Source of the DNA: an uncultured Akkermansia sp.
GTDB taxonomy: Bacteria; Verrucomicrobiota; Verrucomicrobiia; Verrucomicrobiales; Akkermansiaceae
NCBI GenBank assembly: GCA_947629715.1
Contig: CANRET010000001.1
Coordinates: 1 to 64,000, forward strand
Direction: 5' to 3'
Length of the DNA: 64,000 nucleotides
Each line of letters opens with the position of its first letter. Within the stretch, counting starts at the first letter, position 1. Under the pieces are notes generated by a model. That model did not search any database and had not been told where the DNA came from. It worked only from the letters and a program-made list of their open reading frames with translations. This document shows positions 27,588 to 35,182 of the stretch, piece after piece. The position numbers and the translations under genes are program-made.

Positions 27588-27617
27588 TTGACACAACCGC
27601 AGTCGTCGTGGTATCAT
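27588..27617 (+). promoter_or_regulatory. BI-1 promoter, leaderless geometry
   Basis: TTGACA (27588-27593), 18-base spacer, TATCAT (27612-27617), six bases to the ATG at 27624. The ISAs1 end stops at 27570. Confidence 0.75.
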
Positions 27618-27623
27618 GCGCGC

Positions 27624-28331
27624 ATGAATGAACAGGAAGTGATCCAAATCAAATCCGCCGAGGTGGGGTCCCGCTTCAGCAACCAATTCGCGCGCGCTTA
27701 CCTTAACAAGGTGTACGGCTGGATGGCGCTCACCATGCTCATCACCACGGCAGTGGCCGTTTACAGCACCCATAGCGAAACACTCAATCTGATCGTGCAG
27801 GACCACCCGATCCTCACTGTTCTGGCAACCTTGGGCATTGTGATTGCGATGAGCTTCGGACGCACGCGATTGAGCGTCGGTACGCTCGGCACGCTGCTCG
27901 TCCTTTTCGCAGCCGTGGAGGGGCTGCTTTTCGGTCCGATTTTGCAAGCCTACACCCAGGAGTCGCTTGCGCTCACCTTTGCGTGCACGGCCGGGACTTT
28001 CGGGGTCATGGCTCTTTTCGGAGCCTGCACGAAGCGTGATCTCAGCGTCCTGGGGCGCACCCTTCTCATGATTCTTTTCGGCCTCATCATTTGCTTACTG
28101 GTCAACATCTTCTGGGGCAACGGAACATTTGATATCGTGCTCTCCGTGGTGGGCGTGCTGCTCTTCTCCCTGCTCACCGCTTACGATACCCAAATGCTGC
28201 TGCGTGAGGGCGCCGCGATGCGCGATGAAGAAGGTCGAGCCAAAGGCGCCATTCTCGGGGCGTTGACTCTTTATCTGGATTTCATTAACCTCTTCCTCTA
28301 CCTCCTGCGTTTCTTGGGAGACCGCCGCTAA
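27624..28331 (+). CDS. Bax inhibitor-1 / YccA family membrane protein
   Basis: 235 residues with seven predicted transmembrane helices after a ~35-residue cytoplasmic N terminus. Family features: NKVYGWMALTMLITTAVAVY in TM1 and LTAYDTQMLL followed by LTLYLDFINLFLYLLRFLG at the C terminus, with the conserved Asp residues used in calcium/proton-sensitive gating of the bacterial homologue BsYetJ. Role in bacteria: membrane ion leak or protease interaction, not settled. The promoter six bases upstream decides the start over an 18-codon longer frame. Followed by a KhpB-like gene 18 bases on. Confidence 0.93.
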   Translation: MNEQEVIQIKSAEVGSRFSNQFARAYLNKVYGWMALTMLITTAVAVYSTHSETLNLIVQDHPILTVLATLGIVIAMSFGRTRLSVGTLGTLLVLFAAVEGLLFGPILQAYTQESLALTFACTAGTFGVMALFGACTKRDLSVLGRTLLMILFGLIICLLVNIFWGNGTFDIVLSVVGVLLFSLLTAYDTQMLLREGAAMRDEEGRAKGAILGALTLYLDFINLFLYLLRFLGDRR

Positions 28332-28349
28332 CTCTCACTTCTTGCTTCC

Positions 28350-28820
28350 ATGAACAAAACACCTGAACAAATCAGCAAAATCGTCACCGAATTCGCCGAC
28401 AGCGTCCTGCGATCTTTGGGCTTCGAATATGAGATCGCCGTGCAAAAATGCAATGAGGAAGAAATTTCTCTGATGTTCTCCGGTCCGGATTCCCGCTTCA
28501 TCATCGGTGACGGAGGTTCGAGGCTTGACGATCTGCAGTACCTCCTGAACCGCATCGCTGTGATGCACGCTCAGGATGCCCCGCGCGTCCGCGTGGACTG
28601 CGACAATTACCGTGAGCACCTGGAAGAACGCATTGTTTCCACCGCTCGCCAGAAAGCTGAGCACGTGCTCGCCAGCGGTCGCCCGTACACGATGAAGCCA
28701 CTCAACGCCTATTTCCGTCGTCTCGTTCACTCCGCTCTGGCCGATATGCCGGACATCGTCACTTGCTCGGAGGAGGGAGAAGCGCGCTACAAGCGCATCA
28801 CCATCTCGCGCCGCGCATGA
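28350..28820 (+). CDS. KhpB/Jag-like RNA-binding protein (KH and R3H domains)
   Basis: 156 residues. A divergent KH domain occupies the N-terminal ~75 residues, with GPDSRFIIGDGGSRLDDLQ in the place of the GxxG loop. An R3H domain follows (MKPLNAYFRRLVHSALAD...ARYKRITISRR). The N-terminal Jag-N domain of Firmicute proteins is absent. KhpB/Jag (SpoIIIJ-associated protein) binds many mRNAs and affects cell division and membrane-protein insertion; usually it lies next to yidC, here next to BI-1. Stop overlaps the start of the next gene. Confidence 0.88.
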   Translation: MNKTPEQISKIVTEFADSVLRSLGFEYEIAVQKCNEEEISLMFSGPDSRFIIGDGGSRLDDLQYLLNRIAVMHAQDAPRVRVDCDNYREHLEERIVSTARQKAEHVLASGRPYTMKPLNAYFRRLVHSALADMPDIVTCSEEGEARYKRITISRRA

Positions 28821-29545
28821 GCATGAAGCGCTTGCTTGCCGCTGTCATTCTCTGCGCAGTCGTGTGCAGCTCCCGAGGGGAGGAAACATGGCTCCTGTAT
28901 CACGCCCCTGACGCCGACGTTGAAGCGCTGCAACAGACGGCTTCGAGCGCGGCGCCTCAAGGCACGGCAATTCGCCTGCAAGCTCTGCCCGACGTCTGCC
29001 AATCGGCGCGGGATCTGGAGACCACCCGTGAGGCGATCAACGCCGGCGTCCATGTGCTGCCGTGCCTTGTCCTCCAAGATGCCAGAGGAGTCTATGCCAC
29101 ACTTCCACTGCGTGGACTCACGACGAAAGGCGTGCTGACAGCGCGCAAGCTGGCTTCCCATCCGATGCGCAGCGAATATGCAAAGCAGCGCCGTCTTGCC
29201 GGTTCTCTGTATTATGATGCCGCATGCGTCCAGTGCAACTTCGTCGCGCGCGAAGAGAAACTGAAAGCCCTCGATCACATGCGCTCACTGGCCGAATCGG
29301 AACGCCTGCCGGTCGGAATGAGGCAACTCATCGCCCTGCGCTATTTCTACCCATCGCTCATGCTCCTCTACGCTGCTGAATACAACGGAGCGCACACGCC
29401 TGCCTCCGAGCGGCTCTTTTTGCAAGCTGTTTCAGCGCTTGAGTTCGCTCGTGATCTGGACGCCGACTCCGAACTCGGACGTCTCGCTCATGAAAAGCGC
29501 GAGCAGCTGCGGGCTGCAAGATTGCAGGCCAGAAAATTGGATTGA
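28817..29545 (+). CDS. secreted protein of unknown family
   Basis: 242 residues starting with a signal peptide (MSMKRLLAAVILCAVVCSS, cut near residue 20). The mature part starts ETWLLYHAPDADVEALQQ and contains a YDAACVQCNF stretch with a CxxC pair near residue 136, then a helical C-terminal half rich in Leu, Ala and Arg. The thioredoxin-like opening and CxxC could suggest a redox fold, but the CxxC is not at the usual place, so I do not assign one. Its ATG overlaps the KhpB stop (ATGA). An internal ATG two codons on is equally possible. Confidence 0.65.
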   Translation: MSMKRLLAAVILCAVVCSSRGEETWLLYHAPDADVEALQQTASSAAPQGTAIRLQALPDVCQSARDLETTREAINAGVHVLPCLVLQDARGVYATLPLRGLTTKGVLTARKLASHPMRSEYAKQRRLAGSLYYDAACVQCNFVAREEKLKALDHMRSLAESERLPVGMRQLIALRYFYPSLMLLYAAEYNGAHTPASERLFLQAVSALEFARDLDADSELGRLAHEKREQLRAARLQARKLD

Positions 29546-29614
29546 TTTGGAGTGACGGGCGCGCTGATTCGTGAAAATCGCGATTCCTGTCATCGCACCG
29601 CCGCCACATCCGCC

Positions 29615-29643
29615 TTGACTCCATCTGCCCGCCATCATACAAT
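29615..29643 (+). promoter_or_regulatory. promoter of the 375-residue membrane protein, leaderless geometry
   Basis: TTGACT (29615-29620), 17-base spacer, TACAAT (29638-29643), five bases to the ATG at 29649. Confidence 0.75.
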
Positions 29644-29648
29644 GCGGT

Positions 29649-30776
29649 ATGCTCTTTGAGCGCCTCAGCTTTTGCCTGCGCTGCATTCTCACGACTGCGG
29701 GAGCCGTCGCGCTGCTCTTCACGCTGTCCTATCCGGACAGCTTGCTGCCGCCCACGCCGGACATTGACTACGTGCAAGGGTTCACAGTGTACAATCTCAA
29801 GCCGATCATCTGGCTTGTTCCTCTGCTCTTTATGGAGCTTGTGAGCAGTGCGGGAGCCAAGCGCAACCGGGTGTGGTTCATTTCCATGGGGGCGGTATTG
29901 ACCGGAGCTCTCCTGGCCTGTCCCGTACTGATCGCTCACGCGCCCGAATGGGTCACCCCCAGCCTCCCTTTTGAGGATGGCAAATTGCGCATGGGCCTCT
30001 TTTACTTCGCGATCATCATGGCGGTGAGTTTTCTGCTGCGCTGCGGCCTCTTCGTCTATCTCTTCCGGGAACCGAACCGGGATGAGTCTGATGAGATCGC
30101 CATGGACGCCGATGCTCTGGATCTCTCCAAAGCCCACACGGTACGCGAAATCGCCGCCAACCCGGTACGCGTCAAGCCTCGTTTTCTCTTCGGCGACCCG
30201 GATCAGTCTCTCATCGATCGCTTCCTGCGGCTGATGCGAAATCTCTCCCTGCTGCGGCGCCGAAAATACCTGCTGTTTGCTCTCATCGTCCTACTGGCAG
30301 CTCTCTGGTTTTTCCTCTACCCTCGCCCCACATCGGCGGAGGCGCTACAGCGCGATTTGCGCGTCATGTACGAGCATACGCAACTCCGCGATGGAAGCTT
30401 CCGGGCCTCCCCTCGAGCGACACATGCCGCCCTGCGCGTGCTGCGCTACGTGTCGGACAAAGAACTTTTCGCCGGCAAAACTCCGGCCCAAGCCGAAGCG
30501 TGGCTGCAGCTGCAGCGTGCCCCGGAGGCCTACCGCACCCAGCTTCGCGACGATTCCGAACTCTCCCTGGCATCGACTGACGCCGTCTTTGAAAGCCGCA
30601 CCAGGTTCTTCACCGTATCGGATGGAAAGCGCACCGTTGTACTTTTTATCCGAACCAATAAGGACGGAGACCGCATCAACGTCAGCGAGACGGTGGATGC
30701 CGGCTGGAATGCCGTGGCGGATGAACGCCGACGCCGCTTCGGCTCGGATATAGGAGCGCGCTTTTTCTCACGCTGA
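29649..30776 (+). CDS. multi-pass membrane protein of unknown family
   Basis: 375 residues. Four transmembrane segments in the first ~145 residues, a basic/acidic cytoplasmic loop, a fifth segment at about 210-228 (YLLFALIVLLAALWFFL), then a ~150-residue extracytoplasmic C-terminal domain ending RFGSDIGARFF. The C-terminal part mentions no known motif. It has its own promoter and is followed, on the other strand, by the PPTase gene 13 bases away, so it is a single-gene unit. Confidence 0.7.
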   Translation: MLFERLSFCLRCILTTAGAVALLFTLSYPDSLLPPTPDIDYVQGFTVYNLKPIIWLVPLLFMELVSSAGAKRNRVWFISMGAVLTGALLACPVLIAHAPEWVTPSLPFEDGKLRMGLFYFAIIMAVSFLLRCGLFVYLFREPNRDESDEIAMDADALDLSKAHTVREIAANPVRVKPRFLFGDPDQSLIDRFLRLMRNLSLLRRRKYLLFALIVLLAALWFFLYPRPTSAEALQRDLRVMYEHTQLRDGSFRASPRATHAALRVLRYVSDKELFAGKTPAQAEAWLQLQRAPEAYRTQLRDDSELSLASTDAVFESRTRFFTVSDGKRTVVLFIRTNKDGDRINVSETVDAGWNAVADERRRRFGSDIGARFFSR

Positions 30777-30789
30777 CGCGTTGTCCGCC

Positions 30790-31368
30790 TCAGGGACAGC
30801 AGGCCACCGCCCCGACGTAACCCGAGGCAGGCGTGAACAGCTCCACAACAGGAGCCGACTCGAAACATGGCTCAATACTTCCCTCACGGTAAACAAAAGG
30901 AAGATCTATCGCACGCAACACACTACTGCCACGCCACTTGGCAAGCGCCTCCGCCGCGCACCAGCACGCATAAAATTCCTCCAAACAGCTTCCTCTCTCC
31001 TTCCACGCCTCGAACTGTCGGGAACACATGATTCGCCGGGCAATTGGCGCGATCCTTCGTCGCGGACGTATGCGCTCAATATCAACGCCCACAGCACGGT
31101 GATGAAAAGCAATGCAGAGGTAATCCCCGCTGTGGCTCAAGTTGAACGGTTGGAGTGAGCACTCCGGCTTACCCAGATCGCCGTAGGAAAACTGCAACTG
31201 CGCTGCGGCCACGCCCGTGCGACGTTCCAGCTCACGACGCAACAGACTCCTTTCTCTCAAATAATCTTCGCCCCGCACGGCGTAAGCGGCGCGTTCCACG
31301 GCATCCAGCTCATCAGGACGAAGCAGCCGCACCTCAACATCCGGCAAATGATAAACGAGGAAATGCAT
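30790..31368 (-). CDS. 4'-phosphopantetheinyl transferase superfamily protein (Sfp-like)
   Basis: 192 residues. Motifs of the superfamily: FNLSHSGDYLCIAFHH, then VGVDIERIRP with the Mg-binding Asp and Glu, and FYACWCAAEALAKWRG, the WxxKEAxxK-type helix (here with Ala for the first Lys). These enzymes move phosphopantetheine from CoA to a serine of acyl or peptidyl carrier proteins. Last gene of the minus-strand operon that begins with the GTPase at 36949; 17 bases separate it from the phosphoesterase. No carrier-protein gene lies in the window, so the target is unknown. Confidence 0.82.
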   Translation of the reverse strand: MHFLVYHLPDVEVRLLRPDELDAVERAAYAVRGEDYLRERSLLRRELERRTGVAAAQLQFSYGDLGKPECSLQPFNLSHSGDYLCIAFHHRAVGVDIERIRPRRRIAPIARRIMCSRQFEAWKERGSCLEEFYACWCAAEALAKWRGSSVLRAIDLPFVYREGSIEPCFESAPVVELFTPASGYVGAVACCP

Positions 31369-31385
31369 GGGAGGGAAGGGGATGC

Positions 31386-31880
31386 TCAGAGCGGAATGAT
31401 TTCGACGCTGTTTTCAACGGTGTCGTAGATCCCGAAAGAAGGAGCGCCGAAACGACCTTGCAAATCGCCGGGATTAGCCACCACGGTCGCACCGATGCGG
31501 GAACATGAAGATCGATGCGTGTGACCGAAGAAGACAGCGTCATACTTGCCGGATTCCGCTGCGAGTTGCAGAGCACAGCCCGGGACATGGGTCATGAACA
31601 GGCGACGATCGGAGAGTTCAAGACAAGCTGTGTCGCCATGGTATCGCACTCCTTCCCATGCGCGCACGCAGTCCAGAAACGCCATGCGGGGAAAATCATT
31701 GTTCCCCGGCACAAGATCCATCCCGTGTTGCCATGTCTGACACAGCATGCGCAATGTCTCCACTGTGACCAAATCGCCCAGATAGAGTAAATGACGGCAC
31801 CTCGCAATTTCAGCGCTTCGCAGGGCTTTCACCAGGTTTTCCTGCGCATCATGCGCATCTGACATGAGAGCAATCAACAT
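31386..31880 (-). CDS. YfcE/MJ0936-type metallophosphoesterase
   Basis: 164 residues, the usual length for the family. All five metal-binding motifs are visible in order: SDAHD, YLGDLV, PGNND, THVPG and FFGHTHR, followed by NPGDLQGRF. Family members hydrolyse phosphodiesters with Mn or Mg; the in vivo substrate is generally unknown. It starts three bases after the 716-residue gene stops, so it is part of the GTPase operon. Confidence 0.9.
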   Translation of the reverse strand: MLIALMSDAHDAQENLVKALRSAEIARCRHLLYLGDLVTVETLRMLCQTWQHGMDLVPGNNDFPRMAFLDCVRAWEGVRYHGDTACLELSDRRLFMTHVPGCALQLAAESGKYDAVFFGHTHRSSCSRIGATVVANPGDLQGRFGAPSFGIYDTVENSVEIIPL

Positions 31881-31883
31881 GGC

Positions 31884-34034
31884 TTAGTCTCTAAAAACAG
31901 GACTGAAGACATCCGGACTGTGCAGCATATCCTTCACCGGGGAACTGATGAGCTGACCGCCGGAAAAATAGTAGAGAAATTCTCCCCGGGCAGACGACTG
32001 ATTCCTCTTGCAGCACACGTTTCCGCGCTCATCCACATAGCCGATGTATTCCGGCTTATCGTACAGGATCTTCCGCAGATTCGCCCCCATCTCGCGCAAA
32101 TAATTGCGATCGGCGTGCTCCTTAAACCAGGCGGCGTAGGCTTCCTCGGCCCGCAGAGAGGCGGCGTCGCGGGAAAGCCAACAGGTGACGCTCAACGGGT
32201 ATTTCAGACTTTTCCCGAGATCCAAAAACGACTGCATGTCCCGGCGCAGCATGGGAGAGAAGCGTAAACCGGTCACTTGCCGGTTTTCGTGTCCGATAAG
32301 CAATCGGAGCAACGTATCGTACATGTACGCCTTGGCCAGCGCCGGGCATGAGGCATCATGCACCGCTGTGATACGTCCCAACAAGTCAGGGAGATTAGCG
32401 CGCAAAAAGAAAAGCGAACGTTCAATGCCCGTGGATTTCAGCAGAATCGTGGCATCCACCACTCTCATACGCACGGCTTGAGGGTACGGCCACTCTCGCT
32501 TCGGCGAACTTACGGAGTACTCGGGGTCGAGTATCGATACATTGAAGCGCACGTTCTTTTCATCCGTCAGCTCCGGTTTCTCGTCGGAAAAATTGACGCG
32601 CCCGTCATGCGAGGTCAACTCGTACAACCGCCGAGTGAGAGTCCGGCTCGTGAAAACATCCTCCATGAGGGCAACCTGTTCGGCCGTGGCAGGCGCCTTT
32701 TCGCTGAACGTAGGTCCGCCCTCAAGAATGGCCTTCATCACGTAGTCCGGATACGGGTTTTCCCCCACAACCGGCAGTTTGTACTTCTGCCCTCGAATCA
32801 TTGCGAATACGCTTGCTTCGTTCTTGTCCAGCGCATTGACGATTTGCGCAGCACGCAGCGCCGGAGGATAGACTACGGGCTTCAGATCGGCAAGCGCCTG
32901 CTTGTGCTCATCGTACGAACGAGCCGTACCGATAAGGGCAAGGGCGCGGGAAAACTGCTCCATGTCATTGATATGACTCTGCACGCTGCGCAAAGTCTCC
33001 CGGTGCGGGGCAATCAGCCTGTCTTCCAGGCCAAAAATGTCTTTGGCGTCCTGAAAGTCATTCATGAGACCCGTCAGGTGGCGCATGGCTTCCTGTAAAC
33101 GCGGCAAATCTTCAGCCGTCTCTCCGGTCAACTTCGGCGCAGGAAAAGGCTCGGAAAAACGCTTGATATGATCACGCTTTTGCTGCTCGAGAATCTCCCG
33201 CTCCGGGCGGCATAATTCATCCCACTGCGCCATCAATTTTCCGGCAAAAGGAGCAGGCAAGGCCCGTATACGGCGTAAAAAACGCGCTCTCTCCTCAAGG
33301 CTGAGCGATGAGACCGCCTCGAGCTTTTCATAGAGCTGCATCCGGCGCGTCAGCTCGCCGCTTTCGCGGAGGACGGCTTGCCGCCAATGGCGCGCAGCCT
33401 CCGCAATGGACGCCACGCCGCCATGCACGAGACGATTAATGCCGGTATCCGTCGCTTTCAGCAATCCGTCCGCGCGTTCCCAATTTTTCTCACTCACAGC
33501 ATCACTCAGTTGGGATGCAAGGTTGTCGGCTCTCCCCCGCAAAATGAGAACGAGACTTACCAGCGCCAACAAAAAAACGCCGAGTACGACCAACCTCACC
33601 ACGCGGCTGCGCGTGCTCTTTTTTCGGCGGCGTGAAAGTTCCTTTTTCAAAAGACCTGACAGCGAGCGCGTTCCCTGCGGAGCCGGCTGACCGGCGGATT
33701 TGAGTACTTTGATGTGCATCCGGAGATCCCGGTACGCCATCTGCAATTCCGGGGTGTGAGAGCAGGCTATCGCCTGAGGACTGCTGAAGCTCCTGAGCAT
33801 GGCCGCAATGCTCTGTTGTCCCTCCAGTACAGCGCGAGCGGTACGCTGTCGCTTATTTTCAGTCACGCGCAAAGGTTTTCCGGCGTTCATGCGCGCGAGT
33901 TCTTCGGCAACCTCCGCATCTTCCGGGTATGTGCGATGCATGCGCTCGAGCAGCGTCCGAGCCTCATCCACATGCCCGGACAAGACGCAGCGACGCAGGG
34001 CGCGCCATTCATCTGCTTTGGGATGGCGAGACAT
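31884..34034 (-). CDS. TPR-like single-pass membrane protein, third gene of a GTPase-associated system
   Basis: 716 residues. The N-terminal ~50 residues look like one tetratricopeptide repeat (LSGHVDEARTLLERMHRTYPEDAEVAEEL). A cytoplasmic basic linker is followed by a transmembrane helix at about 146-167. The remaining ~550 residues are largely alpha-helical and would lie outside the cytoplasm, or inside if the orientation is reversed. No catalytic motif was recognised. The gene overlaps the preceding one by 26 bases. Its constant place after the GTPase and GAP1-N2-like genes suggests the effector or membrane scaffold of the system; this is inference. Confidence 0.7.
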   Translation of the reverse strand: MSRHPKADEWRALRRCVLSGHVDEARTLLERMHRTYPEDAEVAEELARMNAGKPLRVTENKRQRTARAVLEGQQSIAAMLRSFSSPQAIACSHTPELQMAYRDLRMHIKVLKSAGQPAPQGTRSLSGLLKKELSRRRKKSTRSRVVRLVVLGVFLLALVSLVLILRGRADNLASQLSDAVSEKNWERADGLLKATDTGINRLVHGGVASIAEAARHWRQAVLRESGELTRRMQLYEKLEAVSSLSLEERARFLRRIRALPAPFAGKLMAQWDELCRPEREILEQQKRDHIKRFSEPFPAPKLTGETAEDLPRLQEAMRHLTGLMNDFQDAKDIFGLEDRLIAPHRETLRSVQSHINDMEQFSRALALIGTARSYDEHKQALADLKPVVYPPALRAAQIVNALDKNEASVFAMIRGQKYKLPVVGENPYPDYVMKAILEGGPTFSEKAPATAEQVALMEDVFTSRTLTRRLYELTSHDGRVNFSDEKPELTDEKNVRFNVSILDPEYSVSSPKREWPYPQAVRMRVVDATILLKSTGIERSLFFLRANLPDLLGRITAVHDASCPALAKAYMYDTLLRLLIGHENRQVTGLRFSPMLRRDMQSFLDLGKSLKYPLSVTCWLSRDAASLRAEEAYAAWFKEHADRNYLREMGANLRKILYDKPEYIGYVDERGNVCCKRNQSSARGEFLYYFSGGQLISSPVKDMLHSPDVFSPVFRD

Positions 34035-35166
34035 CGGCGTGCGATCTTTTGTGTTTTACAGTCGGGAGAGGGACGTCGTCCTCCGCCGCAGGAGCCGGAG
34101 AAAGGACTTTGTCACGTACGGACGGGATCGAAGGGCGGCGAGGCTCTGAGCTTTTTTCGCTGAGCAATCCCGGCAACATCGCCGCACCGCACAAAACAAC
34201 CGCACTACCTATCACGACCGGCAATATGTACGACTTGCGCGGCAGTTCCGCCCCGGAATTCAGTTCCAATAAATCCGCAGAGCTGTACTCTGCATGCCGA
34301 CAGGACATCATCACAGGCAATGCTGCCAGCGGAGAAAGCCTGGCAGCAGATTCCGACGGATCACCGGGGGGAGGAGGCAACGTGTCCTCGATCTTGGGGC
34401 TCAAAGTTTCGGCGGATGGCATCGCGGTCAACCCGGGACGAAGCTCCAACACAGGCGTCTCAGCCTCACGCGCTCTTTGCTTAAGCGGCGAATTCGCCAT
34501 GCAGAACAAGCGCTCCTTTCTCTCCGGCAAACGCAACTCCATTGTCGGTACGCAAAACCCCATTCCCCACCCGCGATCTTCTCTCTGAGCGTCGCTCTCG
34601 TGCAACAGACTCAACATGTCTCTCGTACGCACACCGACGGGCAAGCTCACCACGCACCCATCGCAGTAAGGCGCCTGCTGCAGCGCCCAGGCAGACGTTG
34701 CATGACCGGTCAACACTTTCCACGTAGCACACATGTGCGGTGAGGGACAAGTTCCGCGAAAACAAGCTTCTGCTTCGTCCATGATTGTGGGCTGTCCACG
34801 CCATTCTTTCGCCCAAAATCTCTGCAATTCCAGCATGAGAGCCACACCGGCAGGCGTAGCGCAATCATCAGCTCGCAACAAATTGCAACGTTCAGAGTCG
34901 CGCAGAACCAGATGGTGAATCGTACGAGCGCCATCCTGTCCCCTTCTCGCGGAAACCAGCACGTGAAAAAGCTCTCCGCCATCCGGGACGGTCGTGTAGC
35001 AGAACGTCGGCTCATCGGCGACCGCGCGGGCGATGCGAAGGGTACGCTGCGCCACGAACCGTTCCAGATCGGCGCTCATGCTGCGGGTGCGCACTACGGC
35101 GGTGGCATTTGCGCCCGTCGTCTCCGACTCCTGCGTCCGCACAGTGTAGATGAGCTGGTAGGACAT
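34009..35166 (-). CDS. GAP1-N2-like domain protein with transmembrane segment (GTPase-associated)
   Basis: 385 residues. The N-terminal part (QLIYTVRTQ...GANATAVVRTRSMSADLERF...FCYTTV...HVLVSARRG...TIHHLVL) follows the pattern of the GAP1-N2 domain: Y-T at the start, then T-x-x-M-x-x-x-L, then a conserved RT-x-H-H-L-V-L strand. This domain is found next to TRAFAC GTPases in predicted bacterial effector systems (GTPase-associated protein 1). A transmembrane helix lies near 302-324, followed by a Pro/Ser-rich tail. It starts 16 bases after the GTPase and overlaps the next gene. The domain call is from memory of the family pattern and needs a profile search. Confidence 0.6.
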   Translation of the reverse strand: MSYQLIYTVRTQESETTGANATAVVRTRSMSADLERFVAQRTLRIARAVADEPTFCYTTVPDGGELFHVLVSARRGQDGARTIHHLVLRDSERCNLLRADDCATPAGVALMLELQRFWAKEWRGQPTIMDEAEACFRGTCPSPHMCATWKVLTGHATSAWALQQAPYCDGCVVSLPVGVRTRDMLSLLHESDAQREDRGWGMGFCVPTMELRLPERKERLFCMANSPLKQRAREAETPVLELRPGLTAMPSAETLSPKIEDTLPPPPGDPSESAARLSPLAALPVMMSCRHAEYSSADLLELNSGAELPRKSYILPVVIGSAVVLCGAAMLPGLLSEKSSEPRRPSIPSVRDKVLSPAPAAEDDVPLPTVKHKRSHADVSPSQSR

Positions 35167-35182
35167 AGCCGGTCAGAAACAT

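Noticed and set aside
27270..27947. 225-codon minus frame that seems to be a longer transposase
   Set aside because: Only its last ~85 codons are transposase; the rest is antisense to BI-1.
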